A stretch of 64,000 nt of DNA from Pseudomonadota bacterium (GTDB taxonomy: Bacteria; Desulfobacterota; Desulfobacteria; Desulfobacterales; RPRI01), in contig JAHITX010000007.1 in the NCBI GenBank assembly GCA_018817425.1, forward strand, positions 1 to 64,000, written 5' to 3'. The notes under the pieces were generated by a model. That model was not told the DNA's origin, did no database searches, and saw only the letters and a program-made list of their open reading frames with translations. The position numbers were made by a program, and so were the translations under genes. Position 1 is the first letter of the stretch, and each line of letters opens with the position of its first letter. Below are positions 18,480 through 27,818 of the stretch, one piece after another.

Positions 18480-20360
18480 TTATTCTTCAGGAAGTTCTAT
18501 CTGTTTCAGCTTTTCTTCAAACACAGCGCTCTTTTCTTCCAATTCATCGGTTAGCGCTGCAAGTTCATTGAAAAGCCTGTCTATGGATGTCTGGCAAGTA
18601 TGAATGGATTTTGACAGTTCGGCAATTTTTTTGCCTGTTTTGTCTTCAGAAGCTTTTTGCATGGCTTCCATCAAGCTGTTTAACTTTTTTTCGAGAGCTT
18701 CGATTTCATTTTCTGTTTTTGAAATCTTTCGTTCTATGGGATTTAAGGTTTTTGATTTTTCAGTGACTATTTCGGAGCGAAGACGGCGGAGTTCTTTCTT
18801 GTTTATCTTCATACCTTGATTTGATATGGGCTCAGCGATATCAGAAGATATAAAAGTACTTTGACCTGATATTTTTTCTTCTTTCCATCCTTCTGTTTCC
18901 AAAAACCGCTGGTAACTTCCTTCAAAAACATGCACATTTTCATCCTGGAATACAATAAGGCGCTCTGCAAGGGCATGCAGAAACATTTCATTATGCGTTA
19001 CCATAATTATTGCACCTTCAAAAGAATCGATAGCGGCAAGTAATGCATCGCAGGATTCCATGTCAAAATGGTTTGTCGGCTCGTCTAAAAGAAGAAGATT
19101 AACCGGAGTTGCAAGCAGCTTTCCTACAAGCACTCTGCTCTTTTCTCCGCCTGATAAAACACCTATTTTCTTTAAAGCGGAATCTCCCTGAAACATCATT
19201 ACTCCGCAAATATTTCTTGCAACCTGCCTATCTATATCAGCATGAGAATAAAGGATTTCTTCTTCTACTGTACGGCTGTCTATTAGATGGCTCACATTTG
19301 TCTGTTCAAAAAAACCTTTTATGGCAGCCGGATTGTAATCTACCAGCCCTTTTTGAGGAACAAGCACCCCGGCAAGAATTTTAAGAAGTGTTGTTTTACC
19401 CTTGCCGTTTTTTCCTATAATACATACCCTGTCCCGCGCTCCCATGGTTATCGAAAAATCCCTGATAAGCGGGGTTTGCGGATCATGCGAAAAACATATA
19501 TCACTTGCTTCAAGAATGCGCTTTCCCCGATATGGGGCACTTCGGAAGGCAAAGTCGAGTGTTTTTATGTTTGCAAGTTTATCCTTTTTCTCCATCTTGT
19601 TAAGGGTTTTAACTCTTGATTGCACCATATTGGCAAGCCTTGCCTTTGCCCTGAAGCGGCTTATAAACAGCTCGATTTCTTTTTTGCGCTTATCATCATT
19701 GACTCGCGTTTTTTCGTATATCTCCTCGTCCTGAGCTATTTGAGTATAATATTTTTCCGTGTTACCCGGTATTTTCCTTATCTTGTTCCTGTGTATTCCT
19801 ACGACATGGGTTACAACTTTATCCATAAACCCTCTGTCATGGGTTATAAGCATTAGTTCACGGGGCCAGTTAACAAGAAAGCGCTCAACCCAACGTATGG
19901 AAGTAATATCAAGATAGTTTGTGGGCTCATCTAAAAGAAGAAGATCCGGTTCGGATACAATTAACTTGGCAAGATTAAGTCGAACCTGGAATCCGCCTGA
20001 AAGCTCAAGAGGATTGATTTCTAAATCATCTGAAGAAAAGCCAAGTCCGGCCAAAATTTTCTCAACCTTCCAGAAATGATCTTTTTCATCTTCCAAAAGA
20101 CCTTTCATGCCCTCTTTGAGCACTGTATCTTCCGTAAATTCGATGTGCTGTTCAACACATCCTATACGATAAGACTTTGGTATAATAATATTTCCGGAAT
20201 CAGGTTGTTCTTCTTTTTTTATCAGTCTGAATAATGTCGTTTTTCCATGGCCGTTTCTACCCACCAGCCCGACTCTTTCTTTTGGGTTTATCTTGAACCC
20301 AGCCCCATCGAAAAGAATATAACCGCCATAACTTTTTGAAATATTTTCTACGCTTATCAT
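18480..20360 (-). CDS. ABC-F family ATPase
   Basis: A 626-residue protein with two ABC ATPase domains and no membrane segments. Domain 1 has GRNGHGKTTLFRL (Walker A), LSGGFQVRLNLA (signature) and LLLLDEPTNYLD (Walker B). Domain 2 has GKNGKGKTTLLKI, LSGGEKSRVLVG and LLLLDEPTNHFD. An arm-like linker lies between, and the C-terminus is a coiled coil of about 90 residues as in Uup/YheS-type members. ABC-F proteins act on the ribosome, resolving stalls or protecting against antibiotics. Which subfamily this is cannot be settled by eye. Confidence 0.92.
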   Translation of the reverse strand: MISVENISKSYGGYILFDGAGFKINPKERVGLVGRNGHGKTTLFRLIKKEEQPDSGNIIIPKSYRIGCVEQHIEFTEDTVLKEGMKGLLEDEKDHFWKVEKILAGLGFSSDDLEINPLELSGGFQVRLNLAKLIVSEPDLLLLDEPTNYLDITSIRWVERFLVNWPRELMLITHDRGFMDKVVTHVVGIHRNKIRKIPGNTEKYYTQIAQDEEIYEKTRVNDDKRKKEIELFISRFRAKARLANMVQSRVKTLNKMEKKDKLANIKTLDFAFRSAPYRGKRILEASDICFSHDPQTPLIRDFSITMGARDRVCIIGKNGKGKTTLLKILAGVLVPQKGLVDYNPAAIKGFFEQTNVSHLIDSRTVEEEILYSHADIDRQVARNICGVMMFQGDSALKKIGVLSGGEKSRVLVGKLLATPVNLLLLDEPTNHFDMESCDALLAAIDSFEGAIIMVTHNEMFLHALAERLIVFQDENVHVFEGSYQRFLETEGWKEEKISGQSTFISSDIAEPISNQGMKINKKELRRLRSEIVTEKSKTLNPIERKISKTENEIEALEKKLNSLMEAMQKASEDKTGKKIAELSKSIHTCQTSIDRLFNELAALTDELEEKSAVFEEKLKQIELPEE

Positions 20361-20432
20361 ACCAACACCTCTAAAATTAATGGCAGTTTAAAGCTTTTTT
20401 ATACATAAAAAGCAACAAAAAAGATGGCTTTT

Positions 20433-22007
20433 TTATAAATGCAGGTGTGTTTCGACAGCCTTTATGGCATCAGCGGCAGAACTTGTTATCCCACCCGTAT
20501 ACCCTGAACCTTCACCTATAGGATACAAATTTTGTATATTTACCGATTCAAACTTTTCATTACGTTTAATCCGAACAGGAGATGAAGTTCTTGTTTCCGC
20601 ACCTAACAATATCGCATGCTCTGACACAAACAACGGATATTCTTCCTTCCATTTATTGAATGCGGCCAAAAGCTCCTTGGTCACAAATTCTGGAAAAATC
20701 TCTTTCATATCAGCAGAAACAGCCCCCATTTTATACGAGTTTTTATTTAAGCAGGAAGAGTTTTGATCACCCAGAAAATCCATCAGGTTTTGTGCCGGCA
20801 CTTCCCACCTTGGGCCTCCTGCATTAAAGGCTTTTTGCTCAATATCTTTTTGAAACTTGATACCGGCCAATGGATTCGCTGATTTATAATCATCTAAATG
20901 ACAGGTCACAACAAGTGCTGCATTTGAAAATGCCGATGACCTGACTGAGTAACTCATTCCGTTTAAAACCAACATACCTTGATTGGATGAAGCATTAATT
21001 ACTTCACCTCCAGGACACATGCAGAAAGTATAAACTCCCCTTTTAATTTTTCGATTAGTATAATTCAAAGAATATGTAGCAGCTCCTAAGGCATTATAAT
21101 TCTTATATTTATCACCATAGCGCATAAGATTTATTGTTTCAACAGGATGCTCGATTCTCACTCCAACTGAAATCGGCTTTTGCTCAAGAGCAACACCTTT
21201 ATTATGCATCATCTCAAATGTATCGCGCGCGGAATGTCCCAAAGCAATATAGATACTTGAAGAAAGATATTCCTTCTCACCATTTATTATAATGCCCGAT
21301 GCCTTACCCTCTGATATCAGGATGTCCGTCATTTTCGAGCCATAATATATCTCACCACCTCTTTCAAGGATATAGAGCCTTATGTTACGCACTATTTTAC
21401 ACAATACGTCAGTACCCAAATGAGGCTTGCTGATATATCCAATTTCTTCAGGAGCACCAAATTTAATAAAAGTCTTTAGCACCCGATTTACATAGCTAGT
21501 ATTATTATTTCTTCTGGAAAAAAGCTTTCCGTCCGAGTATGACCCAGCCCCACCTTCGCCAAACTGGATATTTGATTCAGGATTTATCTCTCTTTCTTTT
21601 ATAAACCTTTGAATATCAATGGAACGCTCTTTAATTTTTTTACCTCTTTCAAATATTAAAGGTTTAATCCCATGATCTATAAGTTCAAGAGCAGCAAAAA
21701 TGCCGGCAGGCCCAAAACCTACTATTATAGGCCTGTCTTTAATATTATTTATTTTACTTTTTGCTTTTATTATTTTTGTGTATACAGAAAAGTTTTGCTC
21801 GTTTTTAAAGCTGATATCAGTACTTACAACAAATGATATTATATAATAGAATTGTTCTTTACTTCTTATATCAAGCGATTTACTAAGAATTTTTACGATG
21901 GATATATTGTTTTTGTCTGTTTCAAGCTTTTTGGAAACAGCATTTATATATTCATCAATCCCGTCCTTTTCAATGGGAATTTGCAAATCATTGATTATCA
22001 GTTCCAA
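20433..22007 (-). CDS. FAD-dependent dehydrogenase (COG2509 type)
   Basis: A 524-residue flavoprotein. The dinucleotide-binding site VGFGPAGIFAALELIDHG lies near residue 100 after an N-terminal ferredoxin-like domain. The stretch FGEGGAGSYSDGKLFSRR and the C-terminal GEGSGYTGGITSSAADAIKA mark the family of uncharacterised FAD-dependent dehydrogenases seen in many anaerobes. Substrate unknown. The start is TTG 22007, supported by AGGAGTG just upstream; no ATG gives the same N-terminus. It is on the same strand as, and 72 bases upstream of, the ABC-F gene. Confidence 0.88.
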   Translation of the reverse strand: MELIINDLQIPIEKDGIDEYINAVSKKLETDKNNISIVKILSKSLDIRSKEQFYYIISFVVSTDISFKNEQNFSVYTKIIKAKSKINNIKDRPIIVGFGPAGIFAALELIDHGIKPLIFERGKKIKERSIDIQRFIKEREINPESNIQFGEGGAGSYSDGKLFSRRNNNTSYVNRVLKTFIKFGAPEEIGYISKPHLGTDVLCKIVRNIRLYILERGGEIYYGSKMTDILISEGKASGIIINGEKEYLSSSIYIALGHSARDTFEMMHNKGVALEQKPISVGVRIEHPVETINLMRYGDKYKNYNALGAATYSLNYTNRKIKRGVYTFCMCPGGEVINASSNQGMLVLNGMSYSVRSSAFSNAALVVTCHLDDYKSANPLAGIKFQKDIEQKAFNAGGPRWEVPAQNLMDFLGDQNSSCLNKNSYKMGAVSADMKEIFPEFVTKELLAAFNKWKEEYPLFVSEHAILLGAETRTSSPVRIKRNEKFESVNIQNLYPIGEGSGYTGGITSSAADAIKAVETHLHL

Positions 22008-22226
22008 AACAACACTCCTGTCTTTTTATTAGCCAGCAAAGTACATACGAAATTTATGGCAAAGGATATAACAGATTATTAATACAATATTCAAGGCAGG
22101 TCTTATATTTGTGAGAACTACTATGGTTGCTTATAAAGATATAATATGCAGCGATAAAAACTAATCTAAACCCCAGACTCAAAAACTGATTAAATCGTTT
22201 AACAATTTAGAGTGATTCAAAATAAC

Positions 22227-22712
22227 TTATTCGGGGAAGTCTTCATTGTTTTCTTTTTTACTTTCTTCGACTTCGACAGCTTTATTAAAATTGCTTGCAT
22301 GAATCAAGCTTGCGATAAAATCAACATCCTTTTGATCAGGATCTACAAATTCCAAACCTCCCGTTGAACCTGATTCATAATTATTTACCCATATGACAAT
22401 TCCTTTTACAGTAATCTTACGAGAATTGATAATAAATCCCAGCTTAACAGCCTCACCTTTTTCAATGAAATTAGGTACTGAAAACCGGATGCCGCTTTGG
22501 CTCAGATTTTCTATATTACCATCGTAAACGCCGTTTAATGTGGCTATCCTTATAGGAAGAAAAGATATATTTTCGAGCAGCAAGCCCTTCAATACATTAG
22601 AATCAATCCTGCCATGGCGACGATTATCTCTGTTTTTTTCTTCTTTAGAAGAATCTTCCATCTCCAATTCTAAAGAAGGAATATCATCCCAACTGGCTCC
22701 TGACTTTTCCAT
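22227..22712 (-). CDS. PilZ-domain protein
   Basis: A 161-residue protein. After an acidic N-terminal tail comes the basic block RRHGRIDSNVLKG, then NLSQSGIRFSVP, and later GGLEFVDPDQKD. The order 'basic RxxxR, then D/NxSxxG' is the cyclic-di-GMP-binding signature of PilZ domains, here with N for D and spacing slightly altered. It would act as a c-di-GMP effector. The Shine-Dalgarno AGGAGGTGA precedes the start at 22712. It has no functional neighbours. Confidence 0.72.
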   Translation of the reverse strand: MEKSGASWDDIPSLELEMEDSSKEEKNRDNRRHGRIDSNVLKGLLLENISFLPIRIATLNGVYDGNIENLSQSGIRFSVPNFIEKGEAVKLGFIINSRKITVKGIVIWVNNYESGSTGGLEFVDPDQKDVDFIASLIHASNFNKAVEVEESKKENNEDFPE

Positions 22713-23027
22713 AATTCACCTCCTGTTAACCTTAACCGGATGGTTATTTAATATGATCAGATATGAGATGTAGTAATATTAACAATTGAGATGAGTAGTA
22801 TTATCCGGCTATAAATACATTTGTTATTCGTTTTAAAATTTCTATACAGCAATATTTATTTAAAATCAAGTAATTTGTATTGAAGAAGCAAAAGATATCA
22901 TTGGTATCAATTGGCCAATACTACCAGGTTTATTATATATTTTCTGCACAATTCCCGATTCAAGATGTAACACTATTACGCCAGTAAAAGAGAAATAGCA
23001 AATCTGAGTTAATTTGATTTTGTTTTT

Positions 23028-23197
23028 AGACAGGATTAACAGGATGTACAGGATTGTTGTCTTCCGGCCGGAAGCCGGACAGACAATAAGTCATAGCCAG
23101 CGGCGAGGAAAAGTATTATTTCACCCTCCGCAAAGAGGATGCATGCTTCAGTCCGCTCTTCCGGAGCGAACTGAAAATAATCATGTTAATCCTGTCT
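23028..23197. repeat. Small element bounded by inverted repeats
   Basis: The left end AGACAGGATTAACA (23028-23041) is matched in reverse complement at the right end (TGTTAATCCTGTCT, 23184-23197). The left end continues with ACAGGAT-type short direct repeats. It is 170 bp long and has no coding capacity that I trust. The ends resemble the dispersed 'acaggattaacagg' intergenic repeats seen in many deltaproteobacterial genomes; a REP or MITE-like origin is inferred. Confidence 0.6.
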
Positions 23198-23346
23198 GAT
23201 AAGAAGAAGATTAGGGGTAGTAAATCGCTTGAACCCTTGAAGCCTCTAATCCTTGAACCCTTATTAAGGAGACAATATAAAAAAATGCGCTTTAATAATA
23301 AACTGCCTGTATTTATTCTACTCTGCAAGGACTTCCTGCAATACAA

Positions 23347-23484
23347 ATGTTAAATATTCACGGTCATATTGTAAAAGAAGGATATCGGCTGCACATGGAT
23401 ATATCAAAGGTGCTGCATGATAATAATGAAGACAGAAGCGGATTTGATAATTTAATAGAATCGATCTTTCTTGAAGAAAAATAA
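23347..23484 (+). CDS. Possible 45-residue protein
   Basis: A short frame from ATG 23347 to TAA at 23482-23484 with a charged, acidic C-terminal half (DISKVLHDNNEDRSGFDNLI). No ribosome binding site is evident, so it may be the tail of a decayed gene. Confidence 0.2.
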   Translation: MLNIHGHIVKEGYRLHMDISKVLHDNNEDRSGFDNLIESIFLEEK

Positions 23485-23724
23485 AACCGGTATTACTTTA
23501 ATTAAATAAAATGCTTCTTATGTATTGTGTATTTCACCTGCTACTGCTCAGTTGTCATGAGTTGTCAGAATTGAGGGTTACGGGTGCAAAGAGTGTAACT
23601 CTTGAGTTCGCCTGTCTCGATTAATCAGAATCAGCTGGAACTATTCATTATATGGAAAATTTTGATTTCTTTTCAAAATAATGTTGCGAATCTTTTCTTA
23701 CTATTTTCCGGAAACACCCTAAGA

Positions 23725-24576
23725 TTAAAGCTTTACTAATTCCACACGTCTGTTTTTTGTTCTTCCTGCCTCGGTTGTATTGGGCATCATCGGTTTGGAT
23801 TCCCCATATCCCTTGGGTGTGAGACGAGTGATATCGATTCCAAAAAGTCCAAGATAGTTGACTACGGTTTCAGCCCGGTCTTGCGAGAGATTTAGATTAT
23901 ACTCTTCCGAACCCTGATCGTCTGTGTGACCCTGGACTTCTATCCTAAGGTCAGGATTTTCCTTTAATAAAGTTACAATATGTTCCAGCTGCTTATTGGA
24001 CTTAGGCTGAAGACTGGATTTATCAAGTTCGAATAGGATGTCATGCAACTGGACACGGCCATCAGCGTCCAGAGCAGCTTTCATCTCAACCGGACCAAAA
24101 GCCAGGCTTTTCTTGAATCCAGCTTGTTCGATAATACGCAGATCCTGCATCGATTTATTCCAGATGTGGACTTCGCACCAGGTTACACTGCCGTCGTCTC
24201 CAGGAAGGGTGAAGGTCAGGTATCCCTGATTCTCATACAGAATCATGCCGCCATTTTCCAGTGCAGCCTGTTTGTAGTTTTCCCTGAACTCCAGAATTGA
24301 ATGGCTGGCGTCCCATTTTCCCTTGGAGTCCAGAATGATATAGGTGAGCTTCCAGTACTTACCTTGAACTGTCTTCTTACTTTTCTTTCCTGTCTGTGGA
24401 TCTTTAACAAGGAAGTTGTATTCTCCAAAATTCTGGTAGATGTGTTTACCATTGTGGATAAGGGCGGATCCGGGAAAGGGCCTGATCAGAGGGTGCTCTT
24501 TCACATCTTGTGCATATACGGAGACAGTGAAAATGGAAAAGAGAATAAATAAGTAAAAAATCTTAAATCGATTCAT
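23725..24576 (-). CDS. OmpA-domain envelope protein
   Basis: A 283-residue exported protein. Residues 1-22 are a signal peptide ending VYA. Residues about 25-165 form a domain with the theme HPLIRPFPGSAL, YWKLTYIILD and VTWCEVHIWN, as in OmpA proteins of the DUF4892-like sort. The C-terminal OmpA domain begins DILFELDKSSLQPKSNKQL and holds GHTDDQGSEEYNLNLSQDRA and ends RTKNRRVELVKL. It should bind peptidoglycan in the periplasm. The start at 24576 has TAGGAGGAA upstream. It is unrelated in its N-terminal half to the OmpA protein at 3487. Confidence 0.9.
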   Translation of the reverse strand: MNRFKIFYLFILFSIFTVSVYAQDVKEHPLIRPFPGSALIHNGKHIYQNFGEYNFLVKDPQTGKKSKKTVQGKYWKLTYIILDSKGKWDASHSILEFRENYKQAALENGGMILYENQGYLTFTLPGDDGSVTWCEVHIWNKSMQDLRIIEQAGFKKSLAFGPVEMKAALDADGRVQLHDILFELDKSSLQPKSNKQLEHIVTLLKENPDLRIEVQGHTDDQGSEEYNLNLSQDRAETVVNYLGLFGIDITRLTPKGYGESKPMMPNTTEAGRTKNRRVELVKL

Positions 24577-24933
24577 AGATCTTCCTCCTAATTTATTAAT
24601 CTAATACCTCGAAACTTCATATGCTGAGTACTCCAATTCCCATTTTGACGCAATTTTCGAAAAACGAGCCTTTGTGTAATAGGTTTCTTGCTGGCCGGCC
24701 CATTTTCCAATTCAGCATGGTTATAAGGTATAGGGTTTATTAACCAATCTTTTAGATTAGATGCAACAATTTATTATCATGATTTGCGATATAAATCTAT
24801 TATATAAACGAAAAAAATTAACCTATCACTTTCAGGAAAAAATTAAAGCCACACGCAGCAGTAAAAGCTAATGCAAACTATGCTAAAATCAACCGGAAGT
24901 ACTTACGGCAGATTTTTCATAAAAATCAGATGA
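24577..24933. other. Intergenic region, nothing recognised
   Basis: 357 AT-rich bases between two minus-strand genes. No gene, clear hairpin or repeat seen apart from the ribosome binding site of the 23725-24576 gene. Confidence 0.6.
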
Positions 24934-25812
24934 TCAATCACCAAAAAGCACTTTCATCTTTTCTGCCGCAGAGTCAGTAATGGATTTTTTCGCTTTAGCT
25001 ATCTCAATTGTATTTAGACCTAGTATTTTATAAAGAGGAAGAAGGGTTGGCATTTTAGAAGCAATTTCGGAAAGGTGGTTTTCTATTGTTTGGATATCGC
25101 CTCTTGCAATAGGCCCGGTTAAGGCATCTGCTATGCCCATTTTTTCAATATTAGAAAGAGTGCCTTGTATCAGCGGTTTTAAACCCATAAATGCTTCTTT
25201 TGCAGGCACACCAGCTTGAGCTATCAAGTTTAAAGAAAGGTCAAGTAATGTTACAAGGTAATTTGATGCAACTACCGCTGAAGCATGATAGAGAACTTTC
25301 GCATCCGTTTTTATGGAAATGCATACTGAACCCAAATTTTTGACAATTAATTTTGCTGCGTCAACTGCTTTTTGATCTCCTTCAACCGATGTTACAACGC
25401 CTGAAAAAGGATTAATGTCATATTCTGTTGTTGATGCAAAGCTCTGTAATGGATGCACTGATCCTATACTTGCACCACAGCAGGTTTTGGCTGAAGAAAG
25501 TATATTTGAAGTAAGAGCCCCGCTGCAATGAAGTACGATAGAATCGGTATTAAAGCCTTTATTATCAGCAATATTTTTGCAAACATCTTCAATAACACCA
25601 TCCGGTGTAGTAATAAATACTATATCTGCTTTATTTGTTACTTCCCAGAGAATATCTGTGAAATTATCACTGCCGATCAATACCGCTGTTCTTTTGGCTG
25701 ATGAGAGACTTTTACTGGCAAAACCGGTTGGGACATATCCGGCTTTTGCAAGAAATTTAGCAAGTGCAGTGCCTACCCTTCCGCATCCAACTATTGAAAA
25801 TGAAGGTTTCAT
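24934..25812 (-). CDS. Rossmann-fold dehydrogenase with DUF2520-type C-terminus
   Basis: A 292-residue protein. The N-terminal nucleotide-binding turn is IVGCGRVGTALAKFLAKAG, followed by ADIVFITTPDGVIEDVC and VLHCSGAL. SVHPLQSFA and YHASAVVASNYLVTLLDLS are the conserved second-domain segments that define the F420/NADP-reductase-like plus DUF2520 arrangement, in which the helical C-terminal domain resembles 6-phosphogluconate dehydrogenase. Substrate unknown; such genes often lie beside pantothenate genes, but here none does. No N-terminal signal. Confidence 0.85.
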   Translation of the reverse strand: MKPSFSIVGCGRVGTALAKFLAKAGYVPTGFASKSLSSAKRTAVLIGSDNFTDILWEVTNKADIVFITTPDGVIEDVCKNIADNKGFNTDSIVLHCSGALTSNILSSAKTCCGASIGSVHPLQSFASTTEYDINPFSGVVTSVEGDQKAVDAAKLIVKNLGSVCISIKTDAKVLYHASAVVASNYLVTLLDLSLNLIAQAGVPAKEAFMGLKPLIQGTLSNIEKMGIADALTGPIARGDIQTIENHLSEIASKMPTLLPLYKILGLNTIEIAKAKKSITDSAAEKMKVLFGD

Positions 25813-25950
25813 AGATTCTTACCTTTATTGCTGCTCAGTTTCTCTTAATATACAAAGGGGAATAATAATCATTACAAGACCATTAGCATGAGTTACGCAT
25901 ATTGTTCAAGAAATAATCCGTAGTTAATACCAGAGCATAGATATAAAAAA

Positions 25951-25978
25951 AGCACTCATGCGTATTTGCATGAATGCT
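25951..25978 (-). terminator. Terminator of the cold-shock gene
   Basis: A strong stem with one mismatch (25951-25961 with 25967-25978) flanked on both sides by A and T tracts, so it could end transcription in either direction. It lies 24 bases beyond the cold-shock stop. Confidence 0.8.
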
Positions 25979-26001
25979 TTTTTATTAAAAATATAAACTA
26001 A

Positions 26002-26202
26002 TTATATCTTGGTCACATTTGATGCGCCCGGTCCTTTAGGTCCGTTTACGACATCGAATGTTACACGGTCGCCTTCAGAAAGCGATTTAAATCCGCTTGC
26101 ATTGATAGCTGAATGATGAACAAATACATCATTACCATCTTCTTGTTCAATAAAACCAAAACCTTTGCGGTCATTGAACCATTTTACAGTTCCATTTGCC
26201 AT
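26002..26202 (-). CDS. Cold-shock domain protein
   Basis: A 66-residue single-domain CSD protein. RNP1 is KGFGFIEQ and RNP2 is VFVHHSAI, in an otherwise canonical CspA fold beginning [10 protein letters not shown] and ending NVTKI. It binds single-stranded RNA and DNA and acts as an RNA chaperone. AGGAGGAAA precedes the start. The 184 bases upstream may be the long leader typical of these genes. It is monocistronic, closed by the terminator at 25951-25978. Confidence 0.96.
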   Translation of the reverse strand: MANGTVKWFNDRKGFGFIEQEDGNDVFVHHSAINASGFKSLSEGDRVTFDVVNGPKGPGASNVTKI

Positions 26203-26386
26203 AGTGTTTTCCTCCTTTCAAAAAATATAATCAAGGTCCCCACTACAGGCTGTCACTTTGACAATATGGAACAACCCTTTCGTTTGAAACCGATTTGCAA
26301 TACTGTGCAAATCTTTACTGATTTCGCACAAAATACTGTATCTGCATCAAGCTGTCAAGATAAATCTTCGTTATTTCTAAAATATA

Positions 26387-26776
26387 TTAAAGATTAAGAA
26401 GTCTTTTCACGCTTTCCGTAATCTGCTCCGCCGATGCCGGTTTCGGCATATAATCATCTGCTTCCATGCTCATTCCGTCATAATGCGAATAACGTGTTGA
26501 GGTAACATGCGATGCAACTGCAGTTAAAAGAACGATAGGAATATCGGAATACTTCTTGTCACTTTTTAATTCCGAACATACCTGATAACCATCAACCTCG
26601 GGCATCATAACATCAAGAACAATTGCATCGGGAGGATTTTCTTTGACCTTGGCAAGACCTTCAGCGCCATCGTAAGCAAGCTCAACATCAAAACCCTCTT
26701 TTTCCAGATTCTTTTTTACAATCATGGAAAAATCAGGCTCATCATCTACCAAAAGAATTCTCTTCTTACCGTTCAT
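26387..26776 (-). CDS. Single-domain response regulator
   Basis: A 129-residue CheY-like receiver. It opens RILLVDDEPDFSMIVKKN with the acidic pair, has the phosphoacceptor in AIVLDVMMPEVDG, Thr in VLLTAVASH and Lys in YMPKPASAEQ. There is no output domain, so it must act on a partner. ATG 26776 is preferred over GTG 26782 because AGGGGG lies 6 bases before the ATG. A 20-residue insertion after the Thr (VTSTRYSHYDGMSMEADD) is longer than in CheY. It lies downstream of nothing obvious; metF, upstream on the same strand, ends about 100 bases away. Confidence 0.9.
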   Translation of the reverse strand: MNGKKRILLVDDEPDFSMIVKKNLEKEGFDVELAYDGAEGLAKVKENPPDAIVLDVMMPEVDGYQVCSELKSDKKYSDIPIVLLTAVASHVTSTRYSHYDGMSMEADDYMPKPASAEQITESVKRLLNL

Positions 26777-26885
26777 AGACACCCCCTTTTGTAGGTTACA
26801 GTAAATATACCATGTTGCCGCTCAATATTATAGCAAAAACTTATTTTTTTAATTGGCTTAATTATAATATATTAATAAGTGATAA

Positions 26886-27818
26886 TCAACTAATTACAGG
26901 TCTTGGATAAAGACCTGCACCTTCCACTATTCCCGGGACCTTTTCTTCCCATTCAATAGCCATTACATGAAAACCTTTTACACCTTCAACCTCCTTTAAC
27001 CGCTGGATCGATTCGATACATATCTTTATTCCTTCTTCCGGCTGTCTTTCTTTCGGAGTATCGGACATTCTTTTTACAACCTCATCAGGCACATCCATAC
27101 CTGGAACCCGGTTCTTCATATATTTTGCCATTCCAGCGGACTTTAAAGGTGTAACACCTGCCAAAATATAGACTTTTTCATGCAGTCCTTTTTCACGAAC
27201 CATCTTCATCCACAGCTCAAATTTATCAAGATTGTAAATGCACTGCGTCTGGATAAATTCAACGCCTGCGGCAATCTTTTTGGCAAGGCGCGGAACTCTT
27301 ATCTCAAAAGGATCAGCGAAAGGATTGGCAGCAGCCCCCACAAACATGCTTGGCGGACGCTCTATGTTATCACCTCCTAAAAATTTTCCTTCATCACGCA
27401 TATGTCTTACCGTTTGAATAAGCTGTATTGAATCAAGATCATGCACATTTTGTCCCTGGGCACAATCCCCGAAACTCTGGTGATCTCCTGAAAGGCAAAG
27501 CATATTAACAATATCAAAGGCAGCGGCTCCCAGTATATCGCTTTGCATTGCAATCCTGTTTCTGTCGCGGGTTACCATCTGTAAAATTGGTTCAAGCCCC
27601 ATTAGTTTCAATTTTATGCATGCAGCAAGGCTGCAAAGCCTTGTAACCGATGTTTGATTATCTGTTATGTTGATTGCATCCACATGGTCTTTTATAAGAT
27701 TCGCTTTATTTTCAATATGTGTTATATTGCTGCCGCGCGGAGGGCCACACTCCGAAGTAACGGCAAGATGACCTGCTGCAAGGATTTTTTCCAGTTTGCT
27801 GGGTGTTTTGCAATTCAT
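26886..27818 (-). CDS. metF: Methylenetetrahydrofolate reductase-family protein (MetF)
   Basis: A 310-residue MTHFR TIM-barrel protein. Visible family segments are LAVTSECGPPRG, DAINITDNQTSVTRL, LQMVTRDRNRIAMQSDILGA, CLSGDHQSFGD and EFIQTQCIYNLDKFELWM. In acetogens and sulfate reducers such proteins reduce methylene-THF to methyl-THF in the Wood-Ljungdahl methyl branch, with MetV as a partner. The start ATG at 27818 overlaps the metV stop (ATGA). It is the last gene of the hdrA-mvhD-metV-metF unit, which suggests that its flavin is fed by an HdrA/MvhD bifurcating module rather than directly by NADH. Confidence 0.94.
   Translation of the reverse strand: MNCKTPSKLEKILAAGHLAVTSECGPPRGSNITHIENKANLIKDHVDAINITDNQTSVTRLCSLAACIKLKLMGLEPILQMVTRDRNRIAMQSDILGAAAFDIVNMLCLSGDHQSFGDCAQGQNVHDLDSIQLIQTVRHMRDEGKFLGGDNIERPPSMFVGAAANPFADPFEIRVPRLAKKIAAGVEFIQTQCIYNLDKFELWMKMVREKGLHEKVYILAGVTPLKSAGMAKYMKNRVPGMDVPDEVVKRMSDTPKERQPEEGIKICIESIQRLKEVEGVKGFHVMAIEWEEKVPGIVEGAGLYPRPVIS

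Larger units (their letters stand above)
22713..23724. other. About 1 kb of largely noncoding DNA
   Basis: Besides the inverted-repeat element at 23028-23197 and the 45-codon frame at 23347-23484, I see no gene, RNA or clear promoter here. The text is AT-rich with stop codons in all frames. Confidence 0.6.

Noticed and set aside
23116-23346. 76-codon minus-strand frame
   Set aside because: It runs through the inverted-repeat element and has no ribosome binding site.
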